Below, in pieces: positions 8,187-17,449 of a stretch of 64,000 nucleotides of DNA (within the stretch, counting starts at the first letter, position 1; each line of letters starts with the position of its first letter). The notes under the pieces were generated by a model that searched no databases, was not told the origin of the DNA, and saw only the letters and a list, made by a program, of their open reading frames with translations. The translations under genes were made by a program, and so were the position numbers. The stretch lies in NCBI GenBank assembly GCA_038327195.1, contig JBBQKU010000013.1, positions 1-64,000 on the forward strand, read 5' to 3'. This stretch comes from UBA4416 sp038327195 (GTDB taxonomy: Bacteria; Bacteroidota; Bacteroidia; B-17B0; Aurantibacillaceae).

Positions 8187-9590
8187 ATGAGTTTAAATAA
8201 TTTATCTAAATATTTTTTAATTGGCTGTATTATTATTAAAATTTTTGTTTCCTGTTTTGGATATTTAAAAGAAGGTAGTAAAGATTTAAAATTCTCTTTA
8301 TCTTTTAAAAAAGAAATAAATAATGATGAGCCTGACTTGGCTAGAAGAGCTTATAATTTAAGAAATGGGCGTGGATTAGTTAAAACAATCGAAAACAATG
8401 ATAGCATTAGTTATAAATTAAGTTCAAATCGTCCGTTATTAAATATTGGACTGCATTATATGTATCAAAATATATATTGCTATTTTTCAAATCTTAAAGA
8501 AAGAGATATTAATGGGACTAATCAACAGATTGACAAATCAAATACATATTATAAAACTTACGCCATTTTAATAAACTACGTTACATTAATTTTTTATTTA
8601 TTATCGATTCCGTTTTTTATGTTTTTGGCTAAAAACGTTGGTATTGTAAATCAAAACTTATTAAACATTACTACCGGCTTTTATCTGACATTTCCTTCCA
8701 CCCTCATTTATATGGGTTGCATACCGCTTTATGAAAATATCTGTCTACCATTTTCCGTTATTGGTATTTCTTTTTTACTGAAATTAATAATGAAGCAAGT
8801 AAAAAACAACTCATTAGTTTTTTTAGCAATATCATTAATGCTAACTATGGGTGTTTTATTAAGACCTCAATCTTTAATACCAACTCTTATGGTATTATTG
8901 GTTTTTGGAATTTGCACGTTGTTACAAACAAAAAGGGAGGGGATTAAATCTAATACTGCAAGTTGGAAGTTTGTTGGAATATTTTCTATTGTTTTTTTAA
9001 TCTCTCAAAGTTTTATTTTTTTTACTAATTATAAGTATTTCAATACCATATTTTACACAAATAGAGCTGATGCCTTTATGTGGGGACACTATGAATTAGC
9101 AAAAGGTTCATGGGATGGAACAGTTGATTTAAAAGGAAGTGAAGGTTATATTTATGAGCGAAAAATTATCCCGGGGTTTGATACAATGAGTGAGTTAGAA
9201 CAAAATGCTGCACAGAAAAACATTGCTAACAATTGGATAAAAAATAATTTTAGTAAGGAATTAAAATTACTATTTAAAAAAGTTGGAATTTTTTTTATGC
9301 CATATAACTTTGATTATTTAAAGTTTAATTTTTCGATGTTTTTCATTCATTTAGGTTTTTTTATGTTTGGATTTTTTGTGATTATTAAGAGGAGATTATT
9401 ATTTTGTAATAAAGCTATTTTATTTTCTTTAACATGGGTTATTGGTGTTGTTATTGTGAATGTTTTGTTTTTTGTAGAGTATCGTATTAAGTATTTTGCT
9501 GATCCATATATGTTGATTTTCTCGGTTTTTATTGGTAATAAAATCTATGAATGGTTTGTGAATAAAACAATAAAAAGTACAATCAACTGA
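8187..9590 (+). CDS. Polytopic membrane protein, probable GT-C/GT39-like glycosyltransferase
   Basis: A 467-residue protein with about ten hydrophobic segments. After the first membrane segment comes a soluble loop with NDEPDLARRAYNLRNGRG; an acidic pair in the first outer loop is the catalytic feature of GT-C enzymes such as the GT39/ArnT group that use polyprenyl-phosphate sugars. The location at the start of the surface-polysaccharide cluster agrees. No strong family signature beyond this is visible, so it could be another polysaccharide membrane protein. It is divergent from rdgB with 67 bp between the starts. Confidence 0.5.
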   Translation: MSLNNLSKYFLIGCIIIKIFVSCFGYLKEGSKDLKFSLSFKKEINNDEPDLARRAYNLRNGRGLVKTIENNDSISYKLSSNRPLLNIGLHYMYQNIYCYFSNLKERDINGTNQQIDKSNTYYKTYAILINYVTLIFYLLSIPFFMFLAKNVGIVNQNLLNITTGFYLTFPSTLIYMGCIPLYENICLPFSVIGISFLLKLIMKQVKNNSLVFLAISLMLTMGVLLRPQSLIPTLMVLLVFGICTLLQTKREGIKSNTASWKFVGIFSIVFLISQSFIFFTNYKYFNTIFYTNRADAFMWGHYELAKGSWDGTVDLKGSEGYIYERKIIPGFDTMSELEQNAAQKNIANNWIKNNFSKELKLLFKKVGIFFMPYNFDYLKFNFSMFFIHLGFFMFGFFVIIKRRLLFCNKAILFSLTWVIGVVIVNVLFFVEYRIKYFADPYMLIFSVFIGNKIYEWFVNKTIKSTIN

Positions 9591-9622
9591 TTTATTGTAT
9601 AGGCTTTTAAATAGATTAAAGT

Positions 9623-9630
9623 TATATTTG
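9623..9630 (+). promoter_or_regulatory. Possible -7 element upstream of the flippase gene
   Basis: TATATTTG matches TAnnTTTG and lies 94 bp before the ATG at 9725. No good -33 TTTG is found 18-19 bp upstream, so this is a half-supported promoter. The leader contains a 25-codon open frame from 9633 that I do not consider a gene. Confidence 0.3.
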
Positions 9631-9724
9631 TTATGATGGTCAGGTTAAATGAATTTGGAGAAATACTTCAGAAAGTAGCAGGTTTAGAATTATTAATAGT
9701 GAGGGTTTAAAAAATGGACTTGTT

Positions 9725-11512
9725 ATGAATATAAAAACATCTTTTATAACTGATACTTATAAGAAAATTAAAAATAATTTGCCAAATTATGTTTTAAAGT
9801 CTATTATCAAGCTAATTCCTATTTATTTGATTTCATCGGTATTTGAAATATTTGGATTAGTTGTGCTTTTCCCAATTGTTAAGGTTGTTGTTGAGCCTAC
9901 ATATATTCAAAACAATAAATACGCTTCGTTTTTATTTGAAACATTTCACTTTACTAGTAATGTGAGTTTTGTTCTTTTTTTATTTTGCTTTATTACTTCT
10001 ATTTTTATTTTAAAAAATTTTATTATTCTTATTATTACTAAAATTCAAACAAAAGTTGCATTTAGTCTTGCAAGTCAGCTTTCTTTTGAGAAATATAAAT
10101 CATATCTGAATAAACCATATAGTTTTCATTCAGAAAACAATACAGCTGTTTTATTAAGGAATTTTACTCAAATGCCTTTTGAACTAATTCTATATGTGAT
10201 AATGCCTTTTATTACTATTTTGAGTGAATTATTTATTTTAGCATTAATCATTTGTGCAATTACAATTTATGACCCTATATTATTTTGGTCTCTTATATTA
10301 TTTACAGTTCCATTTTTATTTTTTTATAATAAAATATATAAAAAGAAATTAGAGGAAATTTCCAAAAAAAGGGACGAAGAAGGTGTTAATATGTTTAAGC
10401 TCGGTCTTCAGTCGATGGAAGCATTTCGTGAAATGATTGTTTTCGATAAAAAAGAATTTTTTAAACCGCAATATAAAAGAACTGTAGATAGTTATAGTAA
10501 ATCTTTGGCTGATATTTATGTAATGAATTCTTTCTCGCCAAAAATTGTTGAAACAGTTGCTGTAATTGCTATATTTTCAATTTTTATTTCTGGATACTTA
10601 TTAAATAAAGACCTTAATACGCTTTCACAATTTCTTATAATTTTCACTATTGCGGCGTATAGAGTTATTCCATCAATGAATAAAATAATTTTATCTGCAA
10701 ATTATATCAAGGCAAGCTCACAAGTATTTCAATATTTTAGTAACTCGGATAATGACGAGAATGAATCCGAAAATTCTATAAATATAAAAAATGAAAGTAT
10801 TTTATTTAAAGAAAAATTAGAAATTAGGAGCCTTTCATTTAAATTTAAAGCCGATGGAGATAATATATTAAATAATATAAATTTAAATATTCCAGTTGGA
10901 CACACGATTGGAATAATCGGATCTTCTGGTGCTGGCAAAACCACTTTGTTGAATATATTGCTCCGTCTTTATGAAGAGACAAGTGGGGGGATTTATGTTG
11001 ACGGCGTTAAAATTGAAAATTCTAATTTGCATCTTTGGTATAATTTAGTAAGTTATGTTCCTCAAAATGTTACATTATTAGATAGTAGTGTTATGGCGAA
11101 CATCGCTTTTGGAATTCCTTTAGAAAATGTAGACCATGATTTATTAGCTAGAGTTATTGAACAATCACAATTAAAAGAATTTGTTAAGAATTTAGCAAAT
11201 GGTGTAAATACTGAAATTGGCGAAAAAGGAGTTAAAATATCTGGCGGGCAAAGACAAAGGATTGCTATTGCCAGAGCGCTTTATCATGGTGGAAAAATTC
11301 TAATTTTTGATGAAGCAACAAGTTCTTTAGATGTGGAAACTGAGCAAATGGTTACAGAATCAATTAATGACATTACCCATAAAGATTTAACTATAATAAT
11401 TGTTGCCCATCGTATTCAAACTTTAAAATATTGCGATGCTATTTATAGAATAGAAAATGGTGAAATTGTATCCAAGCCACTTTCATATAATGAGATTCAA
11501 AAAAGTAATTAG
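9725..11512 (+). CDS. ABC half-transporter, PglK-like lipid-linked glycan flippase
   Basis: A 595-residue fusion of a six-helix membrane domain (about residues 20-330) with an ATP-binding domain. The latter has Walker A GSSGAGKTT near residue 399, signature ISGGQRQR near 505, Walker B LIFDEATSSLD and an H-loop VAHR. The membrane domain carries NKPYSFHSENNTAVLLRN, characteristic of the PglK subgroup that flips undecaprenyl-pyrophosphate oligosaccharides, rather than the MsbA lipid A subgroup. There is no Wzx in the window, so this protein is the best candidate for moving the repeat unit across the inner membrane. MsbA-like export of another lipid is the alternative. Confidence 0.75.
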   Translation: MNIKTSFITDTYKKIKNNLPNYVLKSIIKLIPIYLISSVFEIFGLVVLFPIVKVVVEPTYIQNNKYASFLFETFHFTSNVSFVLFLFCFITSIFILKNFIILIITKIQTKVAFSLASQLSFEKYKSYLNKPYSFHSENNTAVLLRNFTQMPFELILYVIMPFITILSELFILALIICAITIYDPILFWSLILFTVPFLFFYNKIYKKKLEEISKKRDEEGVNMFKLGLQSMEAFREMIVFDKKEFFKPQYKRTVDSYSKSLADIYVMNSFSPKIVETVAVIAIFSIFISGYLLNKDLNTLSQFLIIFTIAAYRVIPSMNKIILSANYIKASSQVFQYFSNSDNDENESENSINIKNESILFKEKLEIRSLSFKFKADGDNILNNINLNIPVGHTIGIIGSSGAGKTTLLNILLRLYEETSGGIYVDGVKIENSNLHLWYNLVSYVPQNVTLLDSSVMANIAFGIPLENVDHDLLARVIEQSQLKEFVKNLANGVNTEIGEKGVKISGGQRQRIAIARALYHGGKILIFDEATSSLDVETEQMVTESINDITHKDLTIIIVAHRIQTLKYCDAIYRIENGEIVSKPLSYNEIQKSN

Positions 11513-11753
11513 CAAATGAAATAAATAAATGGGGAAATTTTAATGGCTAACATTTATTAGAAGTATAAAAATGCCAGTTAGTTCTTAAACTCCTCTTGCC
11601 ATTAGTGCAATTTTTAGAAGTAAATAATTAAAAAAATTATATAATGAAAATTTGGTTTTAACACGTTTTGATGCGAACTATTTATTATATTATCAATTCT
11701 TAATCATATTGTTATTAGAGAAAAAATTAAATTAAAAATCATGAATTATTTAT

Positions 11754-11761
11754 TAAATTTG
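11754..11761 (+). promoter_or_regulatory. Possible -7 element of the fdt operon
   Basis: TAAATTTG matches TAnnTTTG and is 19 bp upstream of the fdtA-like ATG, which predicts a very short leader. The 268 bp between the flippase gene and fdtA otherwise hold no gene that I can see and no clear -33 element. Confidence 0.4.
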
Positions 11762-11780
11762 CTTAAGTACTAACCTTAAT

Positions 11781-12206
11781 ATGAGCTTTGCTTTAAATGA
11801 TACTTTTGATTTCCCCCATATATTAGAATTAGGTTCTATTGGGTCATCAAGTCTTGGGTATATTACTGTTGCTGAGTTCCCAAACAACATACCTTTCGAA
11901 GTTAAAAGAACATATTGGACATATTATACTCCAAATAATGTTGAAAGGGGGAATCATGCACATAAACAATTACAACAATTAATAATATCTGTAGCTGGTG
12001 TTATTGAATTTGATTTGGAATCTCAAAAAGGAGAAATATTTAAATTCAAATTGGATAATCCTAATCAAGGATTATATATTCCTAAAGGATATTGGCGTAT
12101 CATCCATTTTTCACATAACGCGGTATTACTATGTTTAGCTTCTTTGGAATATGATGCTAATGATTATATTAGAGATTATAATGAGTTTAAAAATATAAAA
12201 ATATAA
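11781..12206 (+). CDS. fdtA: dTDP-4-keto-6-deoxyglucose 3,4-ketoisomerase (FdtA/QdtA cupin)
   Basis: A 141-residue single-domain cupin of the WxcM/FdtA family that isomerises dTDP-4-keto-6-deoxyglucose to the 3-keto sugar. The family motif YYTPNNVERGNHAHKQLQQ (residues about 53-71), with the catalytic His pair in HAHK, and the late region GLYIPKGYWRIIHF are present. It is followed at once by an acetyltransferase and an aminotransferase, the classic three-gene set for dTDP-Fuc3NAc or dTDP-Qui3NAc. Which epimer is made (FdtA versus QdtA) cannot be told by eye. rmlA/rmlB, needed for the precursor, are not in the window. Confidence 0.85.
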   Translation: MSFALNDTFDFPHILELGSIGSSSLGYITVAEFPNNIPFEVKRTYWTYYTPNNVERGNHAHKQLQQLIISVAGVIEFDLESQKGEIFKFKLDNPNQGLYIPKGYWRIIHFSHNAVLLCLASLEYDANDYIRDYNEFKNIKI

Positions 12207-12760
12207 TGAGTGTATTTATTCATCCTAATGCTATTGTTGAAACAACCGATATTGGCTTAAATACAAGGATATGGGCATTTGTTCATATTCTAAATGATGT
12301 AAAAATTGGAGTAGATTGTAATATTTGTGACCATTGTTTTATTGAAAACGGAGTTACAATTGGTAATAACGTAACAATTAAATCAGGTGTTAATATTTGG
12401 ACAGGAGTTACAATAGAAGATAATGTTCATTTAGGGCCAGGTGTTGTATTTACAAACGACAAACATCCTAGAAGTAAACAAGCTTTTGAAATTGGAAAAA
12501 TTACAATTAAAAAGGGTGCAAGTATAGGTGCTAATACAACTCTCTTGGCAGGTATTGAAATTGGAGAATTTGCTATGACAGGTATCGGGTCTGTTGTAAC
12601 AAAAAATGTAAAAAGCCATGCTTTAGTTTATGGGAATCCTGCAAGGCAGAAAGGATGGATTGATAAAGAAGGTAACAAGTTATCTAAGCATGAAGAATTT
12701 TGGATTTCTGTTAAAGGAGAATTGTATAAAGAAACTGAAACTGGACTTATAAAAAAATAA
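12206..12760 (+). CDS. fdtC: dTDP-3-amino-3,6-dideoxyhexose N-acetyltransferase (FdtC/QdtC)
   Basis: A 184-residue left-handed beta-helix acetyltransferase with many hexapeptide repeats (for example IGNNVTIKSGVNIWTGV, residues about 51-67) and the trimeric acyltransferase end YGNPARQKGWIDKEGNKL. The start codon overlaps the fdtA stop by one base (TAATG), so translation is coupled. It acetylates the 3-amino group formed by the next gene's aminotransferase, using acetyl-CoA. The WIDKEGNKL tail is seen in WbbJ/FdtC-type sugar N-acetyltransferases. Confidence 0.85.
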   Translation: MSVFIHPNAIVETTDIGLNTRIWAFVHILNDVKIGVDCNICDHCFIENGVTIGNNVTIKSGVNIWTGVTIEDNVHLGPGVVFTNDKHPRSKQAFEIGKITIKKGASIGANTTLLAGIEIGEFAMTGIGSVVTKNVKSHALVYGNPARQKGWIDKEGNKLSKHEEFWISVKGELYKETETGLIKK

Positions 12761-12762
12761 AT

Positions 12763-13866
12763 ATGCAAATTCCTTTCCTATCATTTGATTATATGCATCA
12801 ACAGGTTAAAGCTGATATTCAGTCTGCTTTTAATGAAGTTTTTGATAGTAATTTATTTATTCTTGGCAATAAGGTTAAATTTTTCGAGGAATCGTATGCT
12901 AAATTTAATAAAGCAAATTATTGTATTGGTGTTGGAAATGGATTAGATGCATTAATAATTTCTTTAAGAGCTTTAGATATTGGAGTTGGTGATGAAGTAA
13001 TTGTACCTTCTAATACATATATAGCATCTCTTCTTGCTATTTCTGCAGTTGGCGCTAAACCTGTTTTGGTTGAGCCGCGAATTGATACATATAATATTAA
13101 TCCGGATTTAATTGAGGTAGCAATAACAAAAAAAACAAAAGCGATTTTACCAGTTCATTTATATGGTCAAGCGTGTGAAATGGATAATATATTAGCGATT
13201 GCTATTAAATATAATTTAGTAATAATTGAAGATAATGCGCAATCACAAGGCGCAAGCTTTAATGGATTGCAAACTGGAATATTTGGTAGCATTAATGGAA
13301 CTAGTTTTTATCCAGGTAAAAATTTAGGAGCATTAGGAGACGCAGGTGCAATTACAACAAACGACGAAAATTTATATAAAAAAGCATTAAGTCTTAGAAA
13401 TTACGGATCGCAAAAAAAATATTATAATGAGGTGAAAGGTTATAACTCTAGATTAGATGAAATGCAAGCGGCGTTTTTGTCAGTTAAGCTAAATTACCTA
13501 AATGAATGGAATGAAAATAGGCAAGAAATAGCTAATCTTTACATTAGTTTGCTTAAAAGTACTCCGGAAATTATTTTGCCAAAAATTGCAGAAGGAGCAA
13601 CTTCTGTTTTTCATTTATTTGTGATTAGAACAAATAAAAGGGATAAACTGCAAGCCTACTTGGCCGAAAAAGGGATAGGTACTGTAATTCATTACCCAGT
13701 TCCCCCACATTTACAGGAAGCTTATAAAGAGTTTGGATATAAAAAAAACGATTTTCCAATAGCGGAAGAAATTGCTGATACATGCCTAAGTTTACCAATA
13801 TACCCTGGGTTGACAGAAGAAAAAATTAAATTTGTCTCCAAAGCAATTATTGAATTTAATCTATAG
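12763..13866 (+). CDS. fdtB: dTDP-3-keto-6-deoxyhexose 3-aminotransferase (FdtB, DegT/DnrJ/EryC1 family)
   Basis: PLP-dependent sugar aminotransferase of 367 residues that puts an amino group from glutamate on C3 of the keto sugar. It has the cofactor pocket GVGNGLDAL, IIEDNAQSQGA with the pyridine-binding Asp, and the Schiff-base lysine in SFYPGKNLG (Lys186). It begins 2 bp after the acetyltransferase stop, completing the fdtA-fdtC-fdtB operon. Full length. The product sugar is probably built into the surface glycan made by the surrounding glycosyltransferases. Confidence 0.88.
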   Translation: MQIPFLSFDYMHQQVKADIQSAFNEVFDSNLFILGNKVKFFEESYAKFNKANYCIGVGNGLDALIISLRALDIGVGDEVIVPSNTYIASLLAISAVGAKPVLVEPRIDTYNINPDLIEVAITKKTKAILPVHLYGQACEMDNILAIAIKYNLVIIEDNAQSQGASFNGLQTGIFGSINGTSFYPGKNLGALGDAGAITTNDENLYKKALSLRNYGSQKKYYNEVKGYNSRLDEMQAAFLSVKLNYLNEWNENRQEIANLYISLLKSTPEIILPKIAEGATSVFHLFVIRTNKRDKLQAYLAEKGIGTVIHYPVPPHLQEAYKEFGYKKNDFPIAEEIADTCLSLPIYPGLTEEKIKFVSKAIIEFNL

Positions 13867-13948
13867 TTTTTTAATTGGATTAAAAACAAAAAAGACAAAG
13901 TTATATTAAAGCGCACATATTTCAATTCTTCAAAACAATAATTTTCAA

Positions 13949-14968
13949 ATGGATATTTTTATAAAATCTTTTAATCGCCCTTACTATTTAGAAAGATGTA
14001 TTATTAGTATAATAAAAAATTTAAATGGAATTTACACCATAATAATTTTAGATGATGGAACATCGGAGGAATGTTTAAATAAATTAAAAGATAAATATCC
14101 TGAGTTAATTATATCTAAGTCAACAGAAGCGGTTTCAAAATCAGCGTTAATAAAAAATCATATTTTGCATGATCATCCAATTCAAATTACTACGATTCCT
14201 ATCACTTTATGGAAAAACGCGATAAAGAAATCTACGGGTGATTATTTTATTCTTTTAGAAGATGATATGTGGCTAACAAGCCAAATAAAGGTTGAAGAAC
14301 TAAAATTTGTCATGTCTACAAATAGTTTTAAGATGATAAAATTGTTTTCATTTGATTTTTCTAAACCAGTAGATTGGGAAAAAAATTTAAAAGTAAATGA
14401 TTCTATTGATGAAATAATCACAAAATTTCAAGGGAAATCATTCAACAAAAATTTATTTATTTTTTTATTGCAAAACAGATTTTATTGTGCATCTATTTTA
14501 TTTAAATTGCGAATGTATGATTACAAATGGCATCTTCCTATTTACTCACTTTATTCAGTAGCAGGCGCTGTTTTCAATAAAGAATATTGGCTTTATTTAT
14601 GGGATACAGATTTCGAAAAAGTTAATGAAAATACACAGCTTCTGAATGCTTTAAAATGGTTAAAAAAGCATCCTAATAGCAAATTTGGTAAAATAAATAA
14701 TGGTGTACAAACATCATTTATTAGTTCTGCAACTAATATGTTTAAGGGAGTAAATCTTGATATATATGCCTTCAACAACTGCATTAATGATTATTGGTAT
14801 CAGGATAAACTTGATTGCATGCAAAATTATCCGAATGATTTTGAAGTAGATTATATGGCTGAATTTTTAGACTTATCAAAAGATAAAAGATGCTTGAAGG
14901 AAGAATGGTTTAAGTGGATAGATAAATTTAAGAATCAATATCGTGCATATGGGTTTAGTATAAAATAA
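13949..14968 (+). CDS. Glycosyltransferase-like protein (GT2-type fold)
   Basis: A 339-residue protein beginning with IKSFNRPYYLERCIISI, then LDDGTSEE and later FILLEDDMWL, that is the nucleotide-binding and metal-binding acidic motifs of GT-A enzymes. There is no transmembrane segment, so it is a cytoplasmic or membrane-associated transferase. The C-terminal half is rich in Trp and Lys. Donor and acceptor unknown. It is 82 bp downstream of fdtB and in the same direction, likely within the same cluster transcript. Confidence 0.65.
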   Translation: MDIFIKSFNRPYYLERCIISIIKNLNGIYTIIILDDGTSEECLNKLKDKYPELIISKSTEAVSKSALIKNHILHDHPIQITTIPITLWKNAIKKSTGDYFILLEDDMWLTSQIKVEELKFVMSTNSFKMIKLFSFDFSKPVDWEKNLKVNDSIDEIITKFQGKSFNKNLFIFLLQNRFYCASILFKLRMYDYKWHLPIYSLYSVAGAVFNKEYWLYLWDTDFEKVNENTQLLNALKWLKKHPNSKFGKINNGVQTSFISSATNMFKGVNLDIYAFNNCINDYWYQDKLDCMQNYPNDFEVDYMAEFLDLSKDKRCLKEEWFKWIDKFKNQYRAYGFSIK

Positions 14969-15036
14969 ATTGTAAATTCAGTTATTCTAAATATGGTTTT
15001 GTTTTTAATAAAACTATATCATAATATAAATATTTA

Positions 15037-16332
15037 ATGGAAAAGATTCTTGTTATAGCCTATTATTTTCCACCTTGTAGAGGTGTGGCTTCATATAGAC
15101 CTGAATCTTGGAAAAGAGATTTTCCTAAACAGGGCCTATCACCTACATTTATTACACGACATTGGACTGGGACTGAAAATGTTTGGACAGATTATCTTCA
15201 GGATTTAATTGTCGATGAAAAAATTACTAGTTGCGAAAATTCAGTAACAATAAATTTACCATATAGGCGAAATAAGTATTTAGTATTTGCAGAAAAAAAA
15301 TGGGTTCGTAAATTATATTTAGATAAATTTATTTATTTTTCTTCGGCTATAATGGGTAATTATCAATTAGATGTTGATGCTTATAATTGTTTTAAAGAAT
15401 ATGTTTTTAAACATCTGGCATCAAATAGATATAAATTAGTAATTGTTACTTCTCCTCCTTTAAATGTTATTAAACTCGCATATGAAATAAATAAAAAATT
15501 TCAAATTCCTTTTATAGTTGATTTTCAAGACTCTTGGAATAACCTTATGCTTGCAGATAATTATAATCCTGGGTTAAAAGAAAAATTTTACAATAAAATA
15601 AAAGAATTTTATTTAAAAAAATGGTTAGCACCTGTTTTATTTACAACAACAGTAACGCCAGCAATAAGTAATTTTATTAAAAAAGTATCTAATAAACCCA
15701 TTGAAATTATTACAAACGGCTACGATAAAGATGCTTATGAATCAAACGAAACAAAACCTTCAGATTTATTTTTTAATGTTTCTGTTATGGGCACTGTTCA
15801 TCCAATGCAGGACATTTCAATAATGTTAAATGGATTGAATTTGTTTTTAAAGGATAAAGACCCTAAAAAAGTGAAATTAAATTTTATTGGAATTGATGCG
15901 GTTCTAGAAATGGCAAATAAAGTTAGAAGTACGATTCCTCATAATTTTCTTTACACATCTTCAAGAGTGAGCATGGAAGATTCGGTCAATCTTACCTTAG
16001 CATCCAATGTTTTATTATTTCCAAGTTATAAGGGCTATAAAGGGTATTATACGGCTAAAATTTTTGAATATTTGGGTGCAAAAAAAAATATACTTATGGT
16101 GCCAGGTAATAATGATATTGTTGATGAGTTAATAGTAAAAACACAATCAGGGAAAATTGCAAATTCTGAAAATGAATTTGCGACTATTTTAAATAATTGG
16201 TTCAAAGAGTGGGAATCTACTGGGGATTTAAAGTTTAATGGAATAAATGAGAACATTGAGTTTTATTCAAGAGAAAATCAAAATCAAATGTTAAGCGAGT
16301 TAATAAGTAAAATGATTTTAAATAATGATTAA
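15037..16332 (+). CDS. Glycosyltransferase, GT4/GT1-like
   Basis: A 431-residue GT-B-type protein. The N-terminal Rossmann domain starts with ILVIAYYFPPCRGVASYRP, typical of family 4 transferases in Bacteroidota surface-glycan clusters. The C-terminal part has TNGYDKDAYE, PSYKGYKGYYTAKIFEYLGAKKN with the conserved Glu, and a typical helical tail. Substrates unknown. It overlaps the next gene by 8 bp, so the pair is cotranslated. Confidence 0.75.
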   Translation: MEKILVIAYYFPPCRGVASYRPESWKRDFPKQGLSPTFITRHWTGTENVWTDYLQDLIVDEKITSCENSVTINLPYRRNKYLVFAEKKWVRKLYLDKFIYFSSAIMGNYQLDVDAYNCFKEYVFKHLASNRYKLVIVTSPPLNVIKLAYEINKKFQIPFIVDFQDSWNNLMLADNYNPGLKEKFYNKIKEFYLKKWLAPVLFTTTVTPAISNFIKKVSNKPIEIITNGYDKDAYESNETKPSDLFFNVSVMGTVHPMQDISIMLNGLNLFLKDKDPKKVKLNFIGIDAVLEMANKVRSTIPHNFLYTSSRVSMEDSVNLTLASNVLLFPSYKGYKGYYTAKIFEYLGAKKNILMVPGNNDIVDELIVKTQSGKIANSENEFATILNNWFKEWESTGDLKFNGINENIEFYSRENQNQMLSELISKMILNND

Positions 16333-17449
16333 AAAGCCAATTAAAATCGTTTACGTCATATCTGAGATTGATAAAGCATTGGCTTACGAATGGGTCGTCG
16401 AAAATATTGATAAATCTAAATTTGAGTTGAGTTTTATTTTATTAAATTCTAAAAACTCATATTTAGAAAAGTATTTAATCAAATCTAATATATTAGTAAA
16501 ACGAATTAATTATAAATCAAAATTTGATTTACCAGTTTCAATACTAAAAGTATTTTATTTTTTTTTAGTTAACAGACCTTCTGTTGTTCATACTCATTTG
16601 TTTGATGCTACACTTTGCGGCTTAATTGCTGGTAAATTATGTGGTATTAAAAAGAGAATTTATACACGACACTATTCCACCTTTCATCATCAATACTTTC
16701 CGAAAGCCGTAAAATGGGACAGGTTGAATAATTGGTTGGCAACTGATATTATAGCCATTTCTAAAACCGTAAAAAATACTCTAATTAATTATGAATTTGT
16801 TGATGAAGGAAAAATTACAACGATTTACCATGGTTTTAACTTAAAAGATTTTTTTATTCAGGATATTAAAATGGCTAATAAGTTAAAATTAGCATACAAC
16901 CCATTACATAAAAATCCTGTTATTGGTGTAATTTCAAGATTTACCGAGCTTAAAGGAATACAATATATTATCCCAGCTTTTTCAAAATTAGTAAATGAAT
17001 ATCCTAATGCATTGCTACTTTTGTTTAATGCTTCTGGTGATTATGAAAGGGAAATTGATAAATTATTGTCCGAACTTCCAAATAAATCCTATCAAAAAGT
17101 AGTTTTTGAAAATGAAATCACTTCAATTTATCATTTGTTTGATGTTTTTGTACATGTTCCTATCAATGACACTATTGAGGCATTTGGGCAAACCTATATT
17201 GAATCAATGGCATCTGGAATCCCTTTAGTTGCTACTAAATCTGGCATTGCTAATGAAATATTGGTTAATAACGATAATTCAATAGTTGTTCCTTACAAAA
17301 GTTCAGAGGCAATTTACAATGCCATTTCTTTATTATTAAAAGATTCAGATTTAAAAAACAGAATTACAAAAAATGCAATAAAAACGGTTGCTGAAAAGTT
17401 TGAAATACAAAATATGATTGGGAAACTAGAAACCTTATATTTACAATAA
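16325..17449 (+). CDS. Glycosyltransferase family 4
   Basis: A 374-residue GT-B retaining transferase. VHTHLFDATLCGLIAGKLCG in the N-terminal half, the linker YHGFNLKDF, GVISRFTELKGIQY at the start of the donor domain and EAFGQTYIESMASGIPLVAT (the EX7E motif of family 4) near residue 285 are all visible. It overlaps the preceding gene by 8 bp and the following one by 1 bp (TAATG), so three glycosyltransferases form one tight block. Confidence 0.85.
   Translation: MIKKPIKIVYVISEIDKALAYEWVVENIDKSKFELSFILLNSKNSYLEKYLIKSNILVKRINYKSKFDLPVSILKVFYFFLVNRPSVVHTHLFDATLCGLIAGKLCGIKKRIYTRHYSTFHHQYFPKAVKWDRLNNWLATDIIAISKTVKNTLINYEFVDEGKITTIYHGFNLKDFFIQDIKMANKLKLAYNPLHKNPVIGVISRFTELKGIQYIIPAFSKLVNEYPNALLLLFNASGDYEREIDKLLSELPNKSYQKVVFENEITSIYHLFDVFVHVPINDTIEAFGQTYIESMASGIPLVATKSGIANEILVNNDNSIVVPYKSSEAIYNAISLLLKDSDLKNRITKNAIKTVAEKFEIQNMIGKLETLYLQ

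Noticed and set aside
9633..9710. 25-codon open frame before the flippase gene
   Set aside because: No similarity, no start signal; likely chance in the leader.
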